Below, piece after piece: positions 1 to 6,340 of a DNA stretch of 7,402 bases (the first letter of the stretch is position 1; every line of letters begins with the position of its first letter). The notes under the pieces were generated by a model. That model saw only the letters and a program-made list of their open reading frames with translations, did no database searches and was not told the origin of the DNA. The DNA lies in contig CAIVPY010000594.1 of assembly GCA_903907885.1 (NCBI GenBank), positions 1-7,402 of the forward strand, written 5' to 3'. The stretch is from an uncultured Bacteroidota bacterium. Lineage in GTDB: Bacteria; Bacteroidota; Bacteroidia; UKL13-3. Made by a program: the position numbers and the translations under genes.

Positions 1-443
1 CTGCCATTTATCTTCTATTCTCGCTTTTGGGAATTGCAGGTTTATATTTTTATCTGAACTATGAATTCATAGCTGCCGTGCAAATTGTAGTGTATGTGGG
101 AGGTATTGTAGTACTCATTATTTTCTCTATTTTCCTTACCCATGCTTCAGGCGATGAAATGGAAAAGCCTGTTTTATGGCGAGCCATTTTTGCAGCCCTT
201 GCCACTGTTTTTGCCACAACACTTTGCATCTCATTTATCAACGAACATGAATTTATTGCTACTACAAATGCCCCAATTGCCCCAAGTGTTAGAAACATTG
301 GATTGCAAATGTTAAGTACCACCGAACATGGATTTATTTTACCATTTGAAGTAGTGAGTATGCTTTTACTTTCAGCACTTATCGGATGTATTGTGATTGC
401 CATTAAAATTAAAAGCCCCACCAACTCCCCAAAGGGGAGCTAA
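1..443 (+). CDS. nuoJ: NADH-quinone oxidoreductase subunit J, 5' end missing
   Basis: Membrane subunit of respiratory complex I, located near the quinone-binding module and next to NuoK. The gene is cut by the window start: the frame is open from base 3, giving 146 residues to the TAA at 441-443. NuoJ proteins are usually about 160-180 residues, so only the start of the first helix is missing; the in-frame TTG at 27 is not the real start. The family core is clear: a hydrophobic helix, then YEFIAAVQIVVYVGGIVVL, matching the conserved NuoJ segment around the third helix. Further hydrophobic helices follow, the last ending in AIKIK. The final nine residues (SPTNSPKGS) are polar and are encoded by a palindromic repeat rather than by family sequence. 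nuoK follows after 78 bases. The identification is firm from motif and gene order. Confidence 0.95.
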   Translation, partial: AIYLLFSLLGIAGLYFYLNYEFIAAVQIVVYVGGIVVLIIFSIFLTHASGDEMEKPVLWRAIFAALATVFATTLCISFINEHEFIATTNAPIAPSVRNIGLQMLSTTEHGFILPFEVVSMLLLSALIGCIVIAIKIKSPTNSPKGS

Positions 444-448
444 AAGGC
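411..448 (-). repeat. REP-like palindromic repeat, left copy
   Basis: Contains a perfect 6-bp inverted repeat, ctcccc (425-430) and ggggag (434-439), around a 3-base loop. Read on the minus strand it is a hairpin followed by a G-rich tail ending in ggctttt (417-411). This is the same layout as the copy at 481-518 and resembles short dispersed repeats I know from Bacteroidota genomes. It overlaps the 3' end of nuoJ and encodes its last residues and stop codon. The assignment as a genome-wide repeat is inference, because only two diverged copies are visible here. Confidence 0.65.
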
Positions 449-450
449 GA

Positions 451-462
451 ATATATATATAT
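451..462. repeat. AT dinucleotide run, six units
   Basis: Six tandem AT units lie between the two opposed palindromic repeats in the nuoJ-nuoK gap. Such a run can vary in length by replication slippage. No function is evident. It would form part of the loop if the two flanking repeats paired. Confidence 0.8.
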
Positions 463-480
463 GAATTTAAAACATAAAAT

Positions 481-518
481 AAAAGTCCTCTCCTTTGGAG
501 AGGATTTAGGAAAGGCTT
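481..518 (+). repeat. REP-like palindromic repeat, right copy
   Basis: Contains a perfect 8-bp inverted repeat, tcctctcc (486-493) and ggagagga (497-504), with loop ttt, followed by a purine-rich tail ending in ggctt (514-518). The core ctctcctttggagag matches the minus-strand reading of the left copy (ctcccctttggggag) at 13 of 15 positions. The two copies therefore form an inverted pair, as in REP doublets (REPIN or BIME type). The hairpin has no T-run after it, so it is a poor intrinsic terminator and fits better as an mRNA-stabilising or processing element, or as a neutral mobile repeat. Confidence 0.65.
508..515 (+). promoter_or_regulatory. possible ribosome binding site of nuoK, inside the right repeat
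   Basis: The sequence aggaaagg ends 6 bases before the nuoK ATG, a suitable distance for a Shine-Dalgarno site. It is part of the tail of the palindromic repeat. Bacteroidota depend little on Shine-Dalgarno pairing, so the match may be incidental. Confidence 0.4.
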
Positions 519-521
519 AAT

Positions 522-836
522 ATGGAGAATATAGGATTAACACATATACTATTTGTCAGTACGACTTTGTTTTTCATAGGCGTGTACGGATTTCTTACTC
601 GTAAAAATATGATAACAATGTTGATGGCAATAGAGCTTATATTGAATAGCATCAATATGAATTTTGTAGCGTTTAACAAGTTTTTATATGCAGACAAATT
701 GGACGGAATATTTTTCACAGTTTTCATTATTACCATAGCTGCAGCTGAAGCTGCTGTGGCAATAGCTATCATAATTCATCTGTATCGAAACATCAAATCA
801 ATTGATGTGGACGAAGCAGATATAATGAAATATTAA
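522..836 (+). CDS. nuoK: NADH-quinone oxidoreductase subunit K
   Basis: Small three-helix membrane subunit of complex I, homologous to mitochondrial ND4L and part of the proton path between the quinone site and the antiporter-like subunits. The 104-residue length is normal (family about 100). Hydrophobic helices lie at about residues 5-25, 30-52 and 62-86. The two buried glutamates of the family are present: Glu38 in MAIELILNSIN and Glu76 in AAAEAAVAIAI, equivalent to E. coli Glu36 and Glu72. The short charged C-terminal tail (IDVDEADIMKY) is ordinary. The start is the ATG just after the repeat tail. The TAA stop is two bases before the nuoL ATG, which suggests translational coupling. An overlapping opposite-strand frame has no recognisable features. 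Confidence 0.97.
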   Translation: MENIGLTHILFVSTTLFFIGVYGFLTRKNMITMLMAIELILNSINMNFVAFNKFLYADKLDGIFFTVFIITIAAAEAAVAIAIIIHLYRNIKSIDVDEADIMKY

Positions 837-838
837 AT

Positions 839-2779
839 ATGTTAAGTCAAAATTATATAGCCTTAATTCCCCTACTCCCAATAATAAGTTTTTTATTTAT
901 AGGTTTGATAGGGCGTGCTTATTTCCCTAAGTTCTGCGGACTTATTGGAACATTATCTTTGCTTATTTCATTTAGCCTTTCGGCCATACTTGCCTACCAA
1001 TTTTTCTTTGAAATAGGTAAGGTAAATGGAGTGTATCAAAAGATCATTGCGTTAAAATATACTTGGTTACAATTCACTCCTAATATCGCTATTGATATGG
1101 GCATATTGCTTGACCCAATCTCAGTAATGATGATTGTTATTGTTACCTTTATCTCATTGATGGTTCATATTTATAGCCTTGGCTATATGCATGGCGACCA
1201 TCGTATTTCGACTTACTATACATTCCTTTCATTGTTTACTTTTTCGATGCTTGGATTGGTGCTTTCTAGCAATATTTTTCAGATATACATATTTTGGGAA
1301 TTGGTAGGTGTGTCATCATTCTTACTAATTGGTTACTATTACGATAAACCTTCAGCTGTAGCGGCTTCAAAAAAAGCATTTATTGTTACCCGCTTTGCCG
1401 ACTTAGGGTTTCTTTTAGGCATTTTGGTTCTATCCTACTATAGCGAAACTTTGGATTTCCAAACTCTTATACAACGATTAACTACAAACGGAACCTACCT
1501 AAGTGGAATAGCTACTGCATCCTTTTTGGGTGCATCTGCACTCACTTGGGGATTGATGTTAGTGTTTATGGGTGGAGCTGGAAAATCAGCCATGTTGCCT
1601 TTCCATATTTGGTTGCCAGATGCGATGGAAGGGCCTACTCCCGTTTCAGCATTAATTCATGCTGCTACCATGGTAGTGGCAGGAGTTTACTTGGTTGCAA
1701 GGTTATTCCCTGTGTTTGTTATGTGTCCTATCGCATTGGATATAGTAGCGTATGTGGGTATTATTTCATCCCTATTTGCAGCTATTATTGCTTGTACACA
1801 AACAGATATTAAACGTGTGTTAGCTTATTCAACCATGTCGCAAATTGGCTTTATGATGTTTGCGCTAGGAGTTTCAGGATATGCTGGAGAAGAAGGAACA
1901 GGTTTTATGGCATCTATGTTTCATTTGTTTACCCACGCCATTTTCAAAGCCTTGTTATTCTTGGGCGCAGGTTCGGTTATCCATTATGTTCATAGCAATG
2001 ACATGAAAGACATGGGCGGTTTGAGAAAAATGATGCCCATTACGCATATTACCTTTTTGTTGGCTTGTTTGGCTATTGCGGGCATCCCACCTTTTGCAGG
2101 ATTTTTTAGCAAGGAAGAAATTCTCACAGCTTGTTTTCATGCCAATAAATTCATTTTTGGAGCAGCAGTTCTAACAGCAGGTTTAACAGCATTCTACATG
2201 TTCCGTCTATACTTCAATATATTTTGGAATAAGGATTTCAAATCACATCATACACATGAAGAACACCATCATGGTGAGGCACCAAAAAGTATGTTATTTC
2301 CCTTGATGATATTAGCAGGATTATCAGTCATAGCAGGGTTTGTTCCATTTAACAAATTTGTAACAGCAGATGGTGCGGGTTTTGAAACTGAGTTTCATTT
2401 AGGTTTTGCCATAGGTCCTGTCCTTCTTGCTATCGCAGCTATTTTATTGGCTTGGAAAATGTATGCCAAAGAAAACTCGATGTCAGATAATGTTTCAAAT
2501 AGTATCAAAGGATTGTATACTTCAGCATATAGAAAATTCTATTTTGATGAAATCTATTTATTTATCACACAAAAAATATTGTTTAATCTAATTGGTAGAC
2601 CTGCTGCTTGGGTTGATAAAAACATATTCGATGGCCTTATGAATTTAATTGCATCCATTACTGAAACTGTTTCAGGCTCGATTAAAACATACCAATCAGG
2701 CAAGGCACAAGATTATGCTATTTACTTTTTTGCAGGAACCTTAGGCTTTGTATTACTATTTATTTATTTGTGGATTTAA
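839..2779 (+). CDS. nuoL: NADH-quinone oxidoreductase subunit L
   Basis: Distal antiporter-like proton-pumping subunit of complex I (ND5 homologue), 646 residues, a normal length. Conserved charged residues are in place: Glu154 in FWELVG on helix 5, Lys249 in GAGKSAMLPFHIWLPDAMEG on helix 7, His274 in ALIHAATMV, Lys370 in HAIFKALLFLGAG, and Lys425 in GFFSKEEIL on helix 12. These correspond to E. coli Glu144, Lys229, His254, Lys342 and Lys399. A His-rich loop (SHHTHEEHHHGE, residues 469-480) joins late helices. The C-terminal part, about 540-646, has the FDEIY and AQDYAIYF segments expected for the long lateral helix and the last membrane anchor. The ATG lies two bases after the nuoK stop. The gene is intact and I see no anomaly in it. 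Confidence 0.97.
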   Translation: MLSQNYIALIPLLPIISFLFIGLIGRAYFPKFCGLIGTLSLLISFSLSAILAYQFFFEIGKVNGVYQKIIALKYTWLQFTPNIAIDMGILLDPISVMMIVIVTFISLMVHIYSLGYMHGDHRISTYYTFLSLFTFSMLGLVLSSNIFQIYIFWELVGVSSFLLIGYYYDKPSAVAASKKAFIVTRFADLGFLLGILVLSYYSETLDFQTLIQRLTTNGTYLSGIATASFLGASALTWGLMLVFMGGAGKSAMLPFHIWLPDAMEGPTPVSALIHAATMVVAGVYLVARLFPVFVMCPIALDIVAYVGIISSLFAAIIACTQTDIKRVLAYSTMSQIGFMMFALGVSGYAGEEGTGFMASMFHLFTHAIFKALLFLGAGSVIHYVHSNDMKDMGGLRKMMPITHITFLLACLAIAGIPPFAGFFSKEEILTACFHANKFIFGAAVLTAGLTAFYMFRLYFNIFWNKDFKSHHTHEEHHHGEAPKSMLFPLMILAGLSVIAGFVPFNKFVTADGAGFETEFHLGFAIGPVLLAIAAILLAWKMYAKENSMSDNVSNSIKGLYTSAYRKFYFDEIYLFITQKILFNLIGRPAAWVDKNIFDGLMNLIASITETVSGSIKTYQSGKAQDYAIYFFAGTLGFVLLFIYLWI

Positions 2780-2829
2780 GGTATTACTTCAAAAGGGAAA
2801 CAGGACATTAATAATAACAGAACGAAGAA

Positions 2830-4335
2830 ATGACTAACTTAAGCATACTCATCATTGTTCCCATATTAACAGCAATTGCAGTGTTGTTTTGCAGAAACAC
2901 CATGCAAATAAAATGGACTTCGTTTATCGGATCTATTGTGCAGTTATGTATGGCATCTGGCTTGATGTTTTCTTATATTTCAGAGAGAGCATTGGGTAAT
3001 ACAGCACAAATGTTATTCCAACAGAGATATAGTTGGTATAGCGCACTCAATATTGAATATTTCGTAGGGGTTGATGGTATATCTGTTGCCATGATTATGC
3101 TAACATCTTTTGTTGTGGTTGCAGGTATTTTGATATCATGGAGTGTACAAACCCTTACAAAAGAATTCTTTTTTCTATTGTTACTTCTAAGTGTTGGGGC
3201 CTATGGATTTTTCATCTCACTTGATTTGTTTACCATGTTCTTCTTTTTAGAAGTTGCTGTAATTCCGAAATTTTTATTAATCGCGGTATGGGGAAGTGGA
3301 AAGAAAGAATATAGTGCCATGAAGTTGGCTTTGATGCTAATGGGAGGTTCGGTTTTTGTGTTGATTGGCCTACTTACAACATATTTCAATACCAATATTA
3401 ATGGATTGCATACATGGGATTTGTTGCAGGTTGCACATGCCCAAATACCACTACAAACTCAGATGTATATTTTCCCGTTTTTGTTTGTCGGTTTTGGTGT
3501 GTTCACTGCCTTGTTTCCTTTTCACACTTGGGTTCCTGATGGGCACTCTTCTGCTCCAACAGCTGCCTCCATGTTTTTGGCAGGTATATCAATGAAACTA
3601 GGTGGTTATGGTGCATTGAGGGTTGCTACTTATTTGATGCCTGAAGCCGCTCAAGAGTATTCTTGGATTATTGTTTTATTGGCAACCATTGCCATTATTT
3701 ATGGCTCATTTGCCACATTGATGCAAAAAGATTTAAAGTACATGAATGCTTACTCCTCGATAAGTCATTGTGGATTTATCTTATTAGGAATTGGGATGTT
3801 AACCAAAATTGCTATTATCGGTGCTGTTCTACAAATGGTGTCGCATGGAGTTATGACAGCCCTTTTCTTCGGTGCCATTGGAATGATTTATGAACGTACA
3901 CACACACGTCAATTGTCTGATTTAGGTGGTTTATTAAAAGTCATGCCTTTTATTGGAACAGTTTATGTAATTACAGGATTGTGCTCATTAGGTTTACCTG
4001 GCTTAAGTGGATTTGTTGCAGAAATGACAGTTTTTGTAGGAGCTTGGCAACGTCCAGATGCATTCCATAGAACTGCTACCATATTGGCTGCAGCATCCAT
4101 TGTTGTAACAGCTGTCTATATATTACGTGCCGCAGGCAAAGCCGTAATGGGCCCAATCACCAATCAACATTACTTAGAACTAAAAGATGCTAATTGGAAC
4201 GAAAAATTCGCTTCAGTGCTTTTAATTATTGGCATATTGGCCATTGGTATAGCGCCATTTTGGTTGTATAACTTAATTGCTCCAGATGCCCAAATCATTA
4301 TGGAAAATCTGACTAGAGGAGGCATAGTAAATTAA
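2830..4335 (+). CDS. nuoM: NADH-quinone oxidoreductase subunit M with altered helix 7
   Basis: Middle antiporter-like subunit of complex I (ND4 homologue), 501 residues, close to the usual 490-510, with about 14 membrane helices. Recognised by FFFLEVAVIPKFLLI (Glu141, equivalent to E. coli Glu144), LFPFHTWVPDGHSSAPTAAS (228-247), AGISMKLGGYG (Lys256, matching E. coli Lys265), a buried His at QMVSHGVMTALFFGAIG, and GLSGFVAEM (Glu398, matching E. coli Glu407). In the helix 7 motif, where E. coli has AVKMP with Lys234, this protein has GVFTA: the lysine position is Phe225 and the following proline is Ala227. Lys147, six residues after Glu141 in helix 5, stands where E. coli has a neutral residue. 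The reading frame is intact, so this is not decay. The gene starts 50 bases after nuoL with only a weak purine stretch (gaagaa) before the ATG. Confidence 0.96.
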   Translation: MTNLSILIIVPILTAIAVLFCRNTMQIKWTSFIGSIVQLCMASGLMFSYISERALGNTAQMLFQQRYSWYSALNIEYFVGVDGISVAMIMLTSFVVVAGILISWSVQTLTKEFFFLLLLLSVGAYGFFISLDLFTMFFFLEVAVIPKFLLIAVWGSGKKEYSAMKLALMLMGGSVFVLIGLLTTYFNTNINGLHTWDLLQVAHAQIPLQTQMYIFPFLFVGFGVFTALFPFHTWVPDGHSSAPTAASMFLAGISMKLGGYGALRVATYLMPEAAQEYSWIIVLLATIAIIYGSFATLMQKDLKYMNAYSSISHCGFILLGIGMLTKIAIIGAVLQMVSHGVMTALFFGAIGMIYERTHTRQLSDLGGLLKVMPFIGTVYVITGLCSLGLPGLSGFVAEMTVFVGAWQRPDAFHRTATILAAASIVVTAVYILRAAGKAVMGPITNQHYLELKDANWNEKFASVLLIIGILAIGIAPFWLYNLIAPDAQIIMENLTRGGIVN

Positions 4336-4370
4336 TAAAGTGGTTTGAATTTGATAAATGAAATAAATGA

Positions 4371-5777
4371 ATGAATACTGATTTTTTTATATTGATGAAG
4401 TCTGAAATGAGTTTAACACTCATGATTTTTATACTTCTTATACTCAAAGTGTGGGACGAAATAAAAGACAATACCACTTGGCTTTATTTGGTTAATTTCA
4501 TGCTGCTTTTGAATTTTGCTATAGGCTTTATGTTCAATGGAGATGGTAGTCTTTTCAACGGAATGTTTCAAAATAGCCCCACCCTCGCTTTAGAAAAGAA
4601 CATTTTGAATTTTGGGACATTAATTATTTCACTTCTTGCCTTTGATTGGTTAAAATCACATAAGCATGTTCCTGAATTTTTCATGCTTTTGCTCTCCACA
4701 TTGTTAGGAATGTTTTTCATGATGTCAAGCGGTAACTTGTTAATGTTCTATTTAGGATTGGAGTTGGCTTCTATTCCTTTGGCTGCATTAGCCAATTTTG
4801 ATTTAGAAAAAACCAAATCATCAGAAGCAGCTGTTAAAATGATTTTATTATCTGCGTTTTCATCATGCATCATGCTATTTGGTATATCGTTTTTATATGG
4901 TTGCACAGGCACCTTAAACTTTGCAGAATTACCAAGCCTCTTAGGTAGCGGACATTTACAAATATTGTCACTTATTCTCATCTTTATTGGTTTTGCTTTT
5001 AAATTATCATCTGTGCCCTTTCATCTTTGGACTGCCGATGTATATGAAGGAGCACCAGTTACAGTTACTTCATACCTTTCAGTTATTTCAAAGGCAGCTA
5101 TCGCATTTGTTTTTATTTCAACACTTAGTCCCTTGTTTATTAATTTGCAAAGTATGTGGTATAATATTTTGTTCTTGAGCATCATTCTAACCATTACTGT
5201 TGGAAATTTATTTGCCATACGTCAAGATAATATCAAGCGCTTTTTGGCATTTTCTTCTATTGCCCAAGCTGGATATATTTTGCTAGGCTTATCAGCAGGT
5301 AATCAAATGGGAAGTACCGCCATCATTTACTTCTTATTGGTATATTTATTAAGTAACCTTGGTGCATTTGGTGTAATTGGTTTGGTATCTGCTCTTGCCG
5401 ACAAAGAAAATATTAGTGATTACAAAGGTTTTTATAAAACAAATCCAATGCTAAGTTGGGTACTAGCCATTTCATTATTCTCCCTGGCAGGAGTACCACC
5501 TACAGCAGGATTTTTCGGTAAAATGTTCTTGGTAACTGCTGGTGCCAGTAAGGGAAATTATATTCTAGTAATCATAGCCTCTTTGAATATGATAGTTTCA
5601 TTATACTATTATTTACGTGTGGTAAAAGCCATTTTTGTTGATCCTAACGAAAATCCCATTGCAAAAGTGGAAGGCAGTTTATCATCTAAAGTTGGTATGA
5701 TTGTTTGTATGACAGGAGTAATAATCGTTGGATTTGCTAGCAATATTTACGATTTAATTAATCAATTAACCCATTAA
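4371..5777 (+). CDS. nuoN: NADH-quinone oxidoreductase subunit N
   Basis: Proximal antiporter-like subunit of complex I (ND2 homologue), 468 residues against about 485 in E. coli. Proton-path residues are visible: Glu131 in YLGLELASIPL on helix 5, Lys211 in AFKLSSVPFHLWTADVYEGAP on helix 7, Lys241 in VISKAAIAF on helix 8, and Lys384 in FFGKMFL on helix 12. They correspond to E. coli Glu133, Lys217, Lys247 and Lys395. The loop motif RQDNIKRFLAFSSIAQAGY (284-302) is typical of NuoN. The ATG at 4371 is preferred because the other nearby ATGs (4358, 4367) are out of frame. It lies 35 bases after nuoM, with no clear ribosome binding site. It is the last recognisable complex I gene of the operon, and a short unknown gene follows after 12 bases. 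Confidence 0.96.
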   Translation: MNTDFFILMKSEMSLTLMIFILLILKVWDEIKDNTTWLYLVNFMLLLNFAIGFMFNGDGSLFNGMFQNSPTLALEKNILNFGTLIISLLAFDWLKSHKHVPEFFMLLLSTLLGMFFMMSSGNLLMFYLGLELASIPLAALANFDLEKTKSSEAAVKMILLSAFSSCIMLFGISFLYGCTGTLNFAELPSLLGSGHLQILSLILIFIGFAFKLSSVPFHLWTADVYEGAPVTVTSYLSVISKAAIAFVFISTLSPLFINLQSMWYNILFLSIILTITVGNLFAIRQDNIKRFLAFSSIAQAGYILLGLSAGNQMGSTAIIYFLLVYLLSNLGAFGVIGLVSALADKENISDYKGFYKTNPMLSWVLAISLFSLAGVPPTAGFFGKMFLVTAGASKGNYILVIIASLNMIVSLYYYLRVVKAIFVDPNENPIAKVEGSLSSKVGMIVCMTGVIIVGFASNIYDLINQLTH

Positions 5778-5789
5778 AGAATAGAGAGT

Positions 5790-6182
5790 ATGTCGTTAAA
5801 TGCAAATTATACATTTGAAGATTTAGGAGATTTAAAATGCTCTATTATCGAAAAAAACTGTAGTCAAGAAAGAGTTGATTTCCTTAAAAGCCTATTAGAA
5901 TTTAATGGATTTGAAGTAAAGGTTGTTAAAAGTCCCCCACCTAAAGGTACCAAAGCGGCACCTGCTGAAAATACAGAAGAGGGAGCCCCGACTGATATAG
6001 CAATAGTTCATGAAACCTTCACCGTTGGTGTTACTGATCTTACATTTAACCCTGTTAATGGTGTATATAACAGGCAACTTAAAACAGAAAATGGGAAGTT
6101 TGTAACGCCATTTTATTGGAATCAAATTGATAAAGAATCACAAGATGAAGTTTGGTATTGGAAAAAAAGATCAAAATCATAA
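5790..6182 (+). CDS. small soluble protein of unknown function, linked to nuoN
   Basis: Encodes 130 residues with no signal peptide or membrane helix, so probably cytoplasmic. I do not recognise a named family. Residues 8-47 are a compact part (TFEDLGDLKC, then SQERVDFLKSLLEFNGFEVKVV) whose pattern of a helix, an asparagine-glycine turn and a beta strand recalls small alpha/beta folds such as the DUF2007 type; this is only a resemblance. Residues 48-70 are a Pro/Ala/Lys/Glu-rich linker beginning SPPPKGTKAAPAE. Residues 71-127 are a second part (ETFTVGVTDLTFNPVNGVYN) rich in aromatics, including Trp110, Trp122 and Trp124. Cysteines are at 17 and 24. The ATG is 12 bases after the nuoN stop with gagag upstream, indicating co-transcription with the complex I genes. 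Codon and base use match the neighbours. A role in complex I assembly or regulation is possible from position only. Confidence 0.85.
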   Translation: MSLNANYTFEDLGDLKCSIIEKNCSQERVDFLKSLLEFNGFEVKVVKSPPPKGTKAAPAENTEEGAPTDIAIVHETFTVGVTDLTFNPVNGVYNRQLKTENGKFVTPFYWNQIDKESQDEVWYWKKRSKS

Positions 6183-6340
6183 AACTATATTATAAATCCA
6201 ATCAATATCATAAAAGTATTGTTATTGTCTTTAAAATTTAGATTTCATTTACTTTTAAACACTCAAATGTGTAAAATATCAACAATTTCATTCAGCCTTA
6301 TACGGAATTATTTATACTTTTGCTTAAATAAGTGAAAGTT
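6183..6340. other. AT-rich intergenic region between the respiratory and glycan units
   Basis: A 158-base gap, the longest in the window. It holds the probable promoter listed separately. No strong hairpin followed by a T-run was found after the unknown gene; the only small inverted repeat, CAATA (6203-6207) with TATTG (6217-6221), is too weak to call a terminator. No open frame of note and no RNA gene were recognised. Confidence 0.7.
6315..6322 (+). promoter_or_regulatory. probable Bacteroidota-type -7 promoter element
   Basis: TACTTTTG matches the known Bacteroidota -7 consensus TAnnTTTG exactly. The matching -33 element (TTTG or TTG about 20 bases upstream) is degenerate here; only TTC at 6291-6293 fits the spacing. 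Transcription would begin at about 6326-6330. This leaves roughly a dozen bases before the ATG at 6341 but almost none before the GTG at 6332, which favours the ATG as the glycosyltransferase start. Confidence 0.55.

Noticed and set aside
59..424. Long opposite-strand open frame over nuoJ
   Set aside because: It mirrors the NuoJ coding frame, has no recognisable motif, and is explained by the codon composition of the real gene.
486..504. Hairpin before nuoK read as an intrinsic terminator or attenuator
   Set aside because: The stem is strong but is followed by a purine-rich tail, not a U-tract, and the same layout occurs in the opposite orientation nearby, which fits a repeat element better.
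2243..2278. His-rich stretch in NuoL (residues 469-480), possible metal-binding site
   Set aside because: Histidine-rich loops in this part of NuoL are common among bacterial homologues, and nothing here indicates a dedicated metal site.
6203..6221. Possible terminator hairpin after the 130-residue gene
   Set aside because: The stem is only five A/T-rich pairs (CAATA/TATTG) with a nine-base loop and no T-run, so it is not credible as an intrinsic terminator.
6332..6340. GTG at 6332 as the glycosyltransferase start
   Set aside because: It lies too close to the predicted transcript start and adds only three residues; the in-frame ATG at 6341 is the better choice.
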